A stretch of DNA of 64,000 nt from Papaver somniferum (Eukaryota; Streptophyta; Magnoliopsida; Ranunculales; Papaveraceae), in assembly GCF_003573695.1 (NCBI RefSeq), contig NW_020621936.1, positions 1,302,001-1,366,000 on the forward strand. Reading direction: 5' to 3'. Below are positions 23,604-33,588 of the stretch, one piece after another. The notes below the pieces were generated by a model that worked only from the letters and a program-made list of their open reading frames with translations, was not told the DNA's origin and made no database searches. How positions within the stretch are numbered: the first letter of the stretch is position 1; every line of letters starts with the position of its first letter. Position numbers and translations under genes: made by a program.

Positions 23604-23645
23604 ACATTGAGGACAATGTTAGATTTAAGTTTGAGGGTGGGGAAG
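23604..23645 (+). other. Palindrome plus internal purine tract (Athila-1)
   Basis: ACATTGAGGACAATGT has ACATTG and CAATGT arms round GAGG-type centre bases, followed by TTTAAGTTTGAGGGTGGGG, which resembles a second polypurine tract. The same arrangement occurs in Athila-3 (54645-54682) and, on the minus strand, in Athila-2 (33357-33393). Confidence 0.7.
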
Positions 23646-24031
23646 AAACTTTTTAGCTTTTAGTTGCAATAAATAAACTCCAGAGCCTAGAAATTTATGC
23701 TTATTAAGGTTGGCACTAACCAATCTAAGTGGATGGGAACATCTTGGTTGTAGGAGTTGAGGAACCAATCTGATTAGATGAAAACATCTAAAGAGTCTAT
23801 TCATAAAAGCACAGATCTCAGGTGTTAGAATTAAAAAAAACATGGTAATTTCGTCATATCTCGTTGAATCCTAATCCCTCTGTTTTTATTTTTTAAGTGA
23901 TTTGGTGGGGCACACGATTCAAGTTGTTACCTTTGCTTGGGTGAAATAGGGTGATTGAGATACCAAAAAAAAAAAAAGAGAGAGAGAATTAAGACCAGAC
24001 CATCAGACCAACCGGAATAAATTCAATAAAG

Positions 24032-24123
24032 TCGACCACTGGTTCCCTTGTATATGCCAGTTGTGTTGACCTAGAGTTAGGTTTATCGACCATTGGTCCC
24101 CTTGTATATGCCAGTTGTGTTGA
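24032..24123 (+). repeat. Tandem repeat, 54-bp unit, 1.7 copies
   Basis: Unit containing CCCTTGTATATGCCAGTTG. The second copy (from 24086) is partial and differs at a few bases. Confidence 0.75.
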
Positions 24124-24496
24124 TATTAGTCAGACCGGTATCTCAGTCCATTAGGATAGGTTCATCTTGGCAGAGGCCTTCAGACAGATATGGGAAACAC
24201 CGTTCACTTTAAACCATCTTTTTCTTTATCCATCTTCTTAATCTTTCCATGTGATTGGTTGACTCCGGTTATGATGTCCAGAAACTATCTGAGTAGAGCT
24301 CTGTCACTTTATATGAATTTTAGTATGCTTGAGTGCAAACTCGTGTACAACAATTGGAATTTCGCATCAGGGTACTTCCTCCTGTAGTCAGTGATTGTAT
24401 GCCAACCAAGGAGATTCTTTAGTGCCTTCCAAGGTTCTGCTTAGATAGATAGGGTCTGGAGTAATGGTTTTGTGGGTACACCTCTGGTAAACCCTC

Positions 24497-24570
24497 CCGA
24501 GATTAACTCGGTTTTATTTATTTTTTTTAATTTTGCTCGAGGACTAGCAAATAATAAGTTTGGGGGTATT
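24497..24570 (+). other. Terminal hairpins and polypurine tract of Athila-1
   Basis: CCGAG-ATTAA-CTCGG (24497-24511), then a T run, then TTTGCTCGAGGACTAGCAAA (24532-24551), whose TTTGCT and AGCAAA arms pair, then AAGTTTGGGGGTATT up to the 3' LTR. Athila-3 has the same order (55862-55929). Confidence 0.75.
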
Positions 24571-25433
24571 TGATAGACGCATTTATGTGTCTAATTTGTC
24601 CTCAATGTTTCGTATTGTTAGTACTTGGTTTCGTCCTATTATGGTGTTTTGTGTGTTTGTAGGTATTTTTTGGAAATAAATATTGATGGAAAATTCGGCT
24701 CAAAAAGTTGTTAAAGGCACCCCGGAGGACATATGTTATTCGGACTCCAGTAACGGATAAGGGGCAACCACTGGATAAGGGGTGACCTTCTTTAACAAAT
24801 TCAAAATTTTGTTTTGGCGGGAAAATGGTGAAGAGAACTGGCATATTTTCAATCGGATGTTTGGACGTGATTTAGTGAGATTCAATCCCTGAAATTTCAT
24901 GGGTAGATGTGATTTGTCATAACAAAGCTGGTGTGGGTGTTTTTTTCGATCAAATTTGGCTAGATAACCCAAGATATGAAATCAGAGCATCACGGGTTGG
25001 TTTTCCATTCCGAGTCCTGATTGAGTGACCAAGAGATTTTCGCGTGGCTGCTGCATGTTGGAACACTTCTGGACAATGACTGGATGCGTTGAGAGTAATT
25101 TGGCGTGGGGAAACAGCGTGAGAAGCTAAATCAGGGAAGAAAATATTCCCAAAATATTTTTCATCAAGGCCGAGTTAAGAGAGAATTATCTTGAGTTATA
25201 GCGAGATTTCTTGGTGCTACTGGCTATATAAAGGGTGTTGGTGTTTCATAAAGGGGGAGAGGGAGAATTGGGAGGATTTAGAACATCTCAGAGGCGAGAA
25301 ATTGAAAGTTGCAGAGAGTCACCATTTCTGCTGCTGCAAAGCTGAAGAACACGAAGAACAGACCAGCAAAGACAGTCGTTTTTTTACAGTGATAATGACT
25401 CACAGCCGAGGGTCGCACATCAGAGGCAGACTT
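24571..25433 (+). repeat. Athila-1 3' LTR, truncated
   Basis: Aligns with 15432-16289 with few differences, including TATATAAAG at 25225-25233, and stops matching after CAGACTT at 25433. About 600 bp of the expected LTR are missing, so no target duplication can be checked. Confidence 0.9.
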
Positions 25434-26002
25434 CTTGTTTTATTGATCATATTTTGCATCAGAAACCGATGAATTACAACAATGTTTTGTCTATTTCAAC
25501 CTAGAGTCTAATTCTTTATTGCTTATTCATCAAAATCTGTTCTCAGGAACTTCTATTTTTCTTCTCTTTTCTTTTCAGTTTAAAATTTATTTTCTTTCGT
25601 TAACTTCTATCATGCATAACTAATTTAAATCCTATTTCTCTTCATCATGTGTGTGCAGTTTGTTTTATCCATCATGGATTTTGCCTTTAACGTTTGTGCT
25701 AGTGATCAATGCGTTTGCTGAGAAGTTTGCTAATCGTTTGAAAGCTAGAATCGTCTTCGAAAGTATCAGTGGTTTGCAATGGAGATGGGTTTTGGATCGG
25801 TTCAACATGCTAAGTTAAACATTCAATGCAGTCCACCATCAAAGGAATTCAAATTCATTGAAAAATAATAATTACGACTACAAATGGAAACAGAAAGTCA
25901 GTCACCTTATTTTTCTCAGTTGGTTAATATACGCATCTTTTTCTTTTTCTCAGTTACCATATATCAAGCCATAGTTCTGCAAAAAATATTCTGAGTATAT
26001 GC
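25434..26002. other. Sequence between Athila-1 and LINE ORF
   Basis: About 570 bp, AT-rich, possibly the LINE 5' untranslated region. I see no gene or repeat structure in it. Confidence 0.4.
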
Positions 26003-26857
26003 TTGGAAAACCCTAATCTTGAAAATCTCTCATATATTAACCTTATTAGAAATCTTTCTTCAAACATTATCAAAAAACCTACAGTTCACAATTCAATACA
26101 AATAGAGGTTGGAAATTCAAGCCAAATGGGAGATCTTGTTAATAAGTTCAAACAAGCTACCTTAGAGTTGGGAGATACGAATGAAGTGGTTGTTTTCAAC
26201 TCAGAAACTACTCAGGGGGGAGATGAAGAAAGTAACTGGGAAGCTAATGCTATTGGAAAAGCGATTATTGAAGGGAAAATGGGTTATGAAACGGTAGGGA
26301 AGTTTATCAAGTCTACTTGGACTTTCTTGACAGAGGAGGACATCAAAATTGTAGAGGTCGAGCCAAATATTATGATCTTCAAATTCAACAAATGGGATTC
26401 TTTGAATAGAGTCATTAATGAGAGGCCATGGAGCATTAGCATGCACCTTCTAGTAGTTCATGACTATATTCCAAAATTGGTCTACACAGAGAAGCATTGA
26501 GGATTTCAGCAGTTTTGGATCCAGCTGAAATTTATTCTTCCAGAACACATGAATGTTTCAGCTATTACACAGATTGGTAATATCATGAGAGAATTGGTTC
26601 CAATTGAACCTAAAGATGCAATTCTTGATGGTGGTGTCCCTGTAAAGGTATGTGTAAACATTGATATTACCAATCCCATGAGAAGAGGGGTCAAGGCAAT
26701 TACCAACGCAAGTATAAGTAGGTGGATCAAGTTTTTCTATGAGAGGCAACCAACTAGCATCTGTTCTGAATGCTATGTTATCAAGCACTGCAAAGATGCA
26801 ACTAGTTTCTTAGCAAAAGCTCATGAAAAGCCATATTTTTTGGCAATCCCAATATGA
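26003..26857 (+). pseudogene. LINE ORF1 relic (DUF4283 and zinc-knuckle-like)
   Basis: One continuous frame, broken by a TGA at 26498-26500. It has the plant LINE ORF1 / DUF4283 pattern: AIGKAIIEGKMGYETV, then WTFLTEEDI, then IFKFNKWDSLNRVINERPW and LLVVHDYIPK. Beyond the stop it continues with the IMRELVPIE region and a CSECYVIKHC segment like the zf-CCHC_4 of these proteins, though the spacing is degraded. The first in-frame ATG is 26126; the true start is uncertain. The protein would bind LINE RNA. The endonuclease at 27399 follows in the same orientation. Confidence 0.8.
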
Positions 26858-27398
26858 TTAGGAAGAACATATCTTCTATCTCAACAAGTTCAGCTCCTGC
26901 TACTAAAAGTAACCAAAAGAAGTTTGTTAAGAATGTTGTATTCGTTCCCCCCTAAGGATGGAGAAGTCATCAACATGAATTTCTTATTTAAAAAAGGAGA
27001 GGAGGAAGTAGATATTGAAGACAACAGGCTTGGGAAAAGGATAAAAGTTGCTAACAGTATTCCTACTAAGGGTGAAGCTGGGAATTCCTCTTCCTGTAAT
27101 ACCACTGTATACAACAAATACATTCAAAATTCTCAACTAATCACTGCAAAGGATAACCAAACTCAAGGCATACAAGTGGAGAGTCAGGTAATTCTCATTA
27201 TTCTTTAATTATACTTATTTTAGTACTCTCTTGGCATTTTTTTATAATTTGGTTTTTTAAACTGCATCTAGTTATCAAAATCTCATGTTTGAATACTCAT
27301 AAGATTTTCAAAAGTAGCAATATCAAAATTTCTTTAGTTGTCATATTTTTTGGTTTACTGCACTACATCTTAGTTGACTCAGTCAGTCTTCACAACAT
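26858..27398 (+). other. LINE inter-ORF region
   Basis: 540 bp between ORF1 and the endonuclease. It continues a lysine- and serine-rich linker in decayed form (to about 27200) and then is T-rich; no separate gene is seen. Confidence 0.5.
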
Positions 27399-27765
27399 GA
27401 AAATAATTTCTTGGAATGTCTAAGGTCTCAAAACCTCATCTACTAGGAATCATCTCAGTGATTTGATTAGATGCCAAAACCATGACGTTATTTGTCTTTG
27501 TGAAACCAAAATCAATCAAGACAAAAGAAAACACATTCTTAAATTATATCAGTATCCAAACTATGCTTTCATTGATCCAGTGGGTTTATCTGGTGGACTT
27601 GTTCTTCTATGGAAGAATGGTTTTACATGTGATGTAATTGGAAAAGAAAATAACATGTTTAATATCATTGTTCAGGCTGACAACAGTAGACCTGAATTTT
27701 TACTCACATGCATGTATTATCAGTAAAAATAATAGTATTCCATGGATTATTTTAGGAGACTTATA
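27399..27765 (+). pseudogene. LINE endonuclease N-terminal fragment
   Basis: An ATG at 27399 starts KIISWNV, the usual N terminus of the APE-type endonuclease of plant L1 elements; a TAA follows immediately (27420-27422). The frame then shows NHDVICLCETK, with the catalytic-site glutamate of the ETK motif, and LSGGLVLLWK. A stop at 27724 is followed in a shifted frame by a WIILGDL motif (normally GDFN). Homology ends near 27765, so reverse transcriptase is missing. The endonuclease would nick target DNA. Truncated and dead. Confidence 0.85.
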
Positions 27766-27925
27766 TCCTGTTTGGATGCAGAAGCAAGAAGTGCTTCTGG
27801 ACTTCTCGGAAGTACTTCTCAGAAGCTAAAAAATAGATAAGTTAGTTTGGCAACTGCTTGACTTATAAGTTAAAAAGTCAAGAAGCAAGTTTGGCAACAC
27901 AACAAGGATATAAGTCAAAATATGT
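27766..27925. mobile_element. Possible hAT-like MITE fragment
   Basis: Begins TATCCTGTTTGGATGCAGAA, a style common in plant hAT-type miniature elements. It contains GAAGTGCTTCT/GAAGTACTTCT repeats and an imperfect inverted repeat of GCTTGACTT (about 27855-27893), and ends near AAGGATATA. Clear terminal repeats and target duplication were not established. Confidence 0.3.
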
Positions 27926-28087
27926 TTAATATTATATAATGATTATATTATAAGTTCATGGAATTTAAAACAAAATACATCAAACATCCAAATTTAACGA
28001 TAACAAGGGAAAACGATTGTGTTGTGTGTATATCTGGGTAGACCTTTGTGAAAATCTTGTGGTAAAACGACCTCTTTCTCGTAGGCC
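27926..28087. other. Unassigned AT-rich stretch
   Basis: Could be a diverged part of the Copia-C 3' LTR (a GGGTAGACCTTTGTGAAAA segment at 28037-28055 resembles LTR sequence of Copia-D near 44585), but the match is weak. Confidence 0.35.
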
Positions 28088-28319
28088 TTGATAGATGACT
28101 TCAAGTCTCCACATACCTTTTGTTGATGAAGTTCCACAAGCTCCCCTTAGTATTTCTCCGTCTTCAATCGATGAACGTCGTGAAGTCTAAAGCTTAACTA
28201 CACATTCTATCCTAATCCGAGACATAGCTATAAGTAGACCAGAAATCAAGACTTATAGTTTTGGAAACTAAACTTGACAAACAAGCTTGAGATAAGTTCG
28301 ACAGAGCAATGCTCTAACA
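28088..28319 (-). repeat. Copia-C 3' LTR, right end only
   Basis: Matches 1093-1321 of Copia-A by eye, ending in GCTCTAACA and followed by ATCTCCTCC, the purine tract on the minus strand. The left limit is uncertain. Confidence 0.75.
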
Positions 28320-28580
28320 ATCTCCTCCTTTGTCAATTTTAGTGACAAAACTATCAATACATATATATTACAAAATAAATGAACTTTGTAGCTTCTCATC
28401 CAAATGCTTGATTTCCTTGGTTCTTCAACATTACTCGAAATCTTCGTCACTTCCAAGTAATCCAATGATTCTGAATGTGTTCAACTCAGCATCATAGTTG
28501 TTGAAGATCCGTAGCCATAACAATAAGAAAACAATTATTCTCAATTATTGTTATACAGTGTCATAGTATTATTACACAAC
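28320..28580 (-). other. Copia-C internal segment 1
   Basis: Aligns with 1322-1582 of Copia-A. Its last five bases, ACAAC (28576-28580), are the left target duplication of Athila-2. Confidence 0.85.
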
Positions 28581-31497
28581 TGATCACTGACGTATGCGTC
28601 AAAAATAATTCACTTTCTCACTCAACTACATATAAATATAGTACGTGATAAGAAAGAGTTCGTTCCCACAGAGAGGTTTTGGTTGTTATAAATTTTCAGT
28701 TTCTTAGTCACCAGGGGGGATTTTTGTTTTTATCTAAGCAATAAAAGTAATTGAGAGTAAAGTAAATAATTGGAATAATCAATAAGGAGAAGATATTGAT
28801 CACGGGATAGTATCATTCACAAACATGTATTTTCATCAATGACTAAAATTGGAATTTAATCTCTCGTTTATTACCTTGATCGCAAGAGTATCCCGTTTAT
28901 TTCACGATTTTATCACAAACAACATTAAAAGATGATATTGTGAAATCTACCTAGAAAGCAACCTAAAGTGTAAAAGCACAATTAAGTTTAACTCCCTAAG
29001 AGAAATAAGTTCTATGAAATAAGACTAATCAATGCAAACAAACATGTAAAAGCACTAATTCGTTTTAACAAAGGTTATGATTCATATGTGACTAGTAGGA
29101 TATATCACAACAAGCACTACTCACATTTATGCTACTTGTAATCAGGAATTATCACTTTTTCGTATAATAACCCTAATCTAACAATAGAGATGAATGTAAA
29201 TCAGATTGATTCCGGACTCAACCAAACAAACAATCAAATCATATGACAATATTAATAATGAATCATAACCAATATAGTATTGAAACAAAACTAATTCATT
29301 GAATCAAATAACATGTTGGAAATCAACTTTATCCCATAACCAATAATATGCGTTTAGCTACTCATAGCTTTTGAGTTCATCATAATCATAATCAAAAATA
29401 AATTGAAGAAGATGAAAAATAAACGAAAGCAAACCCTAGTCGCGGCTATCTCCCCAAAACTCCAAGAATAATACGTGAAAATAAAAAAAAGTAGAAAACT
29501 TTTCTTTTTGTAGCTTTTCTCCCTTCCAAAACTAGGTCAACTCTCAAAAACCCATCACCAAGAAGTCCACCAAGACCATGTGTGTGAAGAGCCCATGAGA
29601 AAATGTGTCCAAAAAAATGTCGTCGGAAATTGACCGGGAACCGGCCGGAAAAGTTGCCGGAAAACATCTCAAGTGACCGGCAACGTCCGCCCGGTCACCG
29701 GCCAATGAGTCAAAACGGTCAGGTCAACGAGTCAACTCGGATCAACTCATTCAAACCTGGTCATCTCATTGAGTCAGACCTGAGTCAGGGTGAGTCAGTG
29801 CTAGCTAGTCTGAATTGATTCTGGCCAAGGCCATGTCTTTTGTTGCAAAGGCTTGAGATGTGCTGCACAATCATTGTGCATCACCACTGCATGTCCAGCC
29901 ATCTTGTGGTGCACCATCATTGTGCTTCACTGCCAAATCTCCAGACTTCCAGCCATCACTTCCACAATCTCAGTTCCTTCCACTGCAGTACCAACGCCAC
30001 GACTACAACAACCCTGTCTGTAGCTTCCAGTTCATGTCTGCAATCCATTTACCCATTCTGCAAAGTTTCAATCTCATTAACTGCAACATCAACAACCAAC
30101 TGGTGCTCATCATATCCACCAATTCAATCCCAGTTCTCAAATCGGGTCACTTCTGTTTCCATCCTAGCTTTATAACAAATTCAAACGAATCCCATTATAG
30201 TATCTCAGCAGCTTACACATTTCTTTCACCTGCAAAACTGCATCAACTCTATCCAGTTCTGCAATTCTCAACCACAAACACCAGACAACTTTCTGTTCTT
30301 GGTAACAACACCAGATCCATCTACTTAGCCAGCCAACAAATACCCATTTCAGTTCTGCATCTTATGTTTACACAACAACCTTCTCTGTCTCCATCTTCAT
30401 ATCTGTCTTGAACTCTCAATGATTCATTTTCATCACCAGACTCTTCCATCAAAATTCAAATACCCATCTCATATTTACAAACCCTATATTTGCTTTTCAA
30501 TCAGTCTCATGGCACCATTGTTCTTCAATAATCCAACAAACCCATATCTTCATTTGCAGCATCAATTTCATACAGATTCAAGACCTAATTTGAGGTACCA
30601 CCTCTCTAAACTTTCCCATCAGAAGACTAATCAAAACCCATTTGAATCTCGACTTTAATCTTCACTCTCATCGCCAGTACACAACAACAATTCATCATTT
30701 GAATCTCCCCTGTAATTTCTGCAACAGCTGCCACATTTAACCCATATCTTCTTCTCTGATTTGAAACCCTAACTCTGAATCAATCGAGCACTCCTCAGGA
30801 ACAGCCAAACCCCAACTTCCTTTCAATCTGATTTCTTCTAATGGCTGCAGTTGATTTCTTGCTCAGAACCCATGTCTAATCACTTCACCAAAACCCATTA
30901 ATCCATGGTAGCAACATATCAAGCCCTTGAAATCGAATCGATCTCAAACAACAACAGAAATAATTTCCCTGTCAATTTGACTTACATCAAACCCCAATTC
31001 TTTCTTATGATTTTATCCTCATCATCTCTTTGAAGTCTTCTCTTGATTTCACTTGTTCTCTCTGAATTTCTCCCTTTCATTGAACGAAGCTGCCATCACT
31101 TCTCGGTTTCAGACAGAGGGTGAGAAGTGAATATCTAATGATAAGAAGAAATAATGATAAGAAGAAATGTGTGCTCTCTGATTTTTAGGTCAAGTGTAGG
31201 AACCAAAACTTCTATTGGCACCCCAGTTTAGTGGTTAAGGGGTAACCAGATCACACATGACAGTTCATTCTACACCTCTTCCTTGCGCAACCTAGTCTAC
31301 TCTAAACATAACTCGCCTGTGAATTAATCTTTTTGCCCTTTTACGCTCCAAATGTATGATTTCTCCTTCTTTTGCTCCAAAAGACTCCATCGCACCTAAT
31401 AACTCAAAACTAAACATAAGAGATGCAATTCACAAGGATAACTACAAAGAAAGCATAAATACTAGATAATAAATCAAGGTGCTTTAGACACCTATCA
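28581..31497 (-). repeat. Athila-2 3' LTR (2917 bp)
   Basis: Direct repeat of 38872-41750. It begins (plus strand) TGATCACTGACG and ends CACCTATCA. A 13-bp segment present in the other copy near 39164 is missing near 28874. A CCGG-rich patch (29620-29705) and a cluster of TGAGTCA sites stand out. Plus-strand frames of up to 183 codons in 29840-30660 recur in both LTRs but show no protein-like features. Confidence 0.95.
29706..29797. promoter_or_regulatory. Cluster of four TGAGTCA sites in Athila-2 3' LTR
   Basis: TGAGTCA at 29706-29712, 29770-29776, 29781-29787 and 29791-29797, with GGTCAA (W-box core, other strand) near 29722. The 5' LTR has three of the four (40039, 40050, 40060). This heptamer is the GCN4/AP-1-type bZIP recognition core; function here is inference. 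Confidence 0.45.
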
Positions 31498-33588
31498 AAT
31501 TCCCCCACACTTAGACTATGCTAGTCCTCAAGCAAATCAAACGAAACTTATTCTAAAGGATACATACAACTCCATCTCATGAGGGTTTACTAGAAATATA
31601 CCCACAAAACTTACTTTTCCAACTTACTAGTTCTCCGTAAAGATAGTATCCAAATCGCTAAGAAGATATAGAGATCCTGCATACTAGTCATAAGAAGTTA
31701 GACACATAAATGAACACAATCTCATCCTTAAAAGTTGAGAGAGAAATAACCATCCCTTCTCGAAATAAATTCGGGTTCGGAGTGATCGAAAGTCTTGAAT
31801 CTGCCTCACAAGAAAGGGTTTTATGAAGTTTCTCTCAATAATAAATAGCTCTTTATGGGTCACACATGTGTCGAGGTAGGAGTGAAGAGATAATCCTGCG
31901 ACACGTTGAATGGTAGGAAGGCAAAAACCCTCTGAATTGTTTTGAAAACCCACATCTTTTAATCATTTTGAAAACCCTTTTTTTAGACGATCTCTAAGAA
32001 AGGAAATCAACCACTTAACGAAGGTGGGAATATGCTTACTTACCTCGTTATCCGTTCGGCGTGCAGTTAGCACCACTCTCACAGCATCCATAGAAACGTC
32101 TTCGGTCTTCAATCCTTATCTTCATCTTCGTCTCCGATCTTCAACTCTTGATGATGAAATCTTGAACTTCGTAAAATCTTGACAATGTGATTCTTTCCTC
32201 TAATTTCTTATTGCTTGAAAATTTATTATGGATATTTCTTCTTCCATTGGCTTTATTGAATAAATACAAAACCAAAAGCGAACTAAACAAACAAAAATAT
32301 GATGCAATGATTTTTTTTTTTTTTTAAATGCAAGATAAATAAAATAAATACAAAATGAAAATAAACAAACAAACAAAAATTAAAACTAATGATGGACCTA
32401 ACAAAATTTCTCTTGTCTCTTTTTCTTTTTTTTTTCACCTTTTTTTTTTATTAGAGACCTAGCATAATGGTGACCATGTCTCAATATTTATTTTTTTGAG
32501 ATAAGAGAAAATAATACAAATACAAAATAAAGATAAAAATAAAAATGCAAGTACAAATGCCATGGTGTAAGTACTTTACCGCTCGATAACTTGTATGTCT
32601 CGATATCACAAACTTCTTGAATTCTCATCTTAATAATCTTCATTCTTGTACAATAGTCTTCAACTTGTAAAAATTCTGCTCCTTGTCTTGTTGCTTTACT
32701 TGAATCTGAAATCTGCTCATTTCTGTACTGTTGCTTGTAAACCTTAAACGTCTTCAACTTTCCTTCGAATTTGTGATGCTCCTCTTGTTGATGATGATAC
32801 TGTTTCTATAGACCTGTCGGTGTAGAGAGAGATAAAGTGGATGGTGCTAACTGCGAACAAGATTACAAGTGGTATGTAAGTTTAGCAATTCGATGTCACC
32901 ATTCATGATTGATAAAATAGCACTCAAGAGATCAAAATAGTTCTTCTATTGGTGGGAGGTTGGGTAGCACACCATTCTACCCGGAGTTTACGTACGGTGA
33001 CATACACTCTAAATGCACATATTTAGACAGGTACAAAGAAGTGAAGGTCGGTGCCTCTCATGATGTAACATGGGTAGTCTCCACTATAGGGGATCACAAA
33101 TATAATACTGAATTCAGTCTGCACCTCATTTGGCACTGGGATGGTTAAATCCAACTTTAACTCTCATACAAGTAAGAAACCCGATCATGTTCTCTGTCAT
33201 CTCTAAGTTCAGTCACTCTTACGAGAATCTCGATGTGATCTTAGCAACATGTATACTATGTGACTCTAAACTAACCACAAGTAGGAGTTTTCTTATTCAC
33301 TATTTTACAAAAGAGTTGAAAATTTCATGAAAAAAATTTACAATGCAAATGCAACCACTCCCCCACACTTAAACTTTACATTGTCCTCAATGTAAATTGA
33401 ATCGTCCAAAGAAAGTCAAGGTGGGAAATCCTATATGATAATGACAAGAAATCAGGAAAAAAAAAACAAGACAAGAAAAAATAAAAACAAAACAAGAAAT
33501 AAATACAAGACAAGAAATACTCATCATATGGGTTGCCTCCCATTTAGCGCTTGGTTTAAATTCGTCAGCCCGACTATCTCCTTGCTTT
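31498..33588 (-). other. Athila-2 region after pol, with terminal purine tract
   Basis: The minus strand reads AGTGTGGGGGAATT just before the 3' LTR (31498-31511). Upstream is TTTGCTTGAGGACTAGCA (31519-31536), the counterpart of the Athila-1 terminal hairpin. The rest holds homopolymer runs (32310-32460), CAAGA-rich low complexity (33460-33525) and no env-like ORF that I can support. The palindrome module is near the pol end. Confidence 0.65.
33357..33393 (-). other. Palindrome plus internal purine tract (Athila-2)
   Basis: The minus strand reads ACATTGAGGACAATGT (33393-33378), then AAAGTTTAAGTGTGGGGGAG. Same module and same position after pol as in Athila-1 and Athila-3. Confidence 0.75.

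Larger units (their letters stand above)
23471..24496 (+). other. Athila-1 region after pol
   Basis: About 1 kb without a supportable ORF; no env-like gene is seen. It holds the palindrome-plus-purine module at 23604-23645, an A/GA-rich run at 23965-23988 and a 54-bp tandem repeat at 24032-24123. Confidence 0.65.
15432..25433 (+). mobile_element. Athila-1, decayed Gypsy (Athila-type) retrotransposon
   Basis: The 5' LTR is 15432-16908 and the truncated 3' LTR 24571-25433; both start TGATAGACGCATTTATG. Between them are a TGGCGCC primer site, a 1.1-kb leader, gag, protease, reverse transcriptase, RNase H and integrase in order, a 1.1-kb tail and a terminal purine tract. Pol order and integrase motifs (GIDFM, SDGGSHF, no chromodomain) place it in the Athila group of Gypsy. 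Many stops and frameshifts show it is an old copy. Confidence 0.9.

Noticed and set aside
24495..24530. CCGAG-ATTAA-CTCGG hairpin plus T run as a bacterial-type terminator
   Set aside because: The context is a plant retrotransposon; the hairpin is a conserved element feature, and rho-independent termination does not apply.
29840..30660. Overlapping plus-strand frames of 79-183 codons in the Athila-2 3' LTR, repeated at 40112-40927
   Set aside because: They are in both LTRs, opposite to the element, low-complexity (Ser, His, Pro, Thr), and frames differ between the two copies by stops; no gene-like conservation.
31684..32757. Minus-strand frames of about 89 codons after Athila-2 pol as an env-like gene
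   Set aside because: Short, no signal peptide plus membrane anchor pair, and the surrounding sequence is homopolymer-rich.
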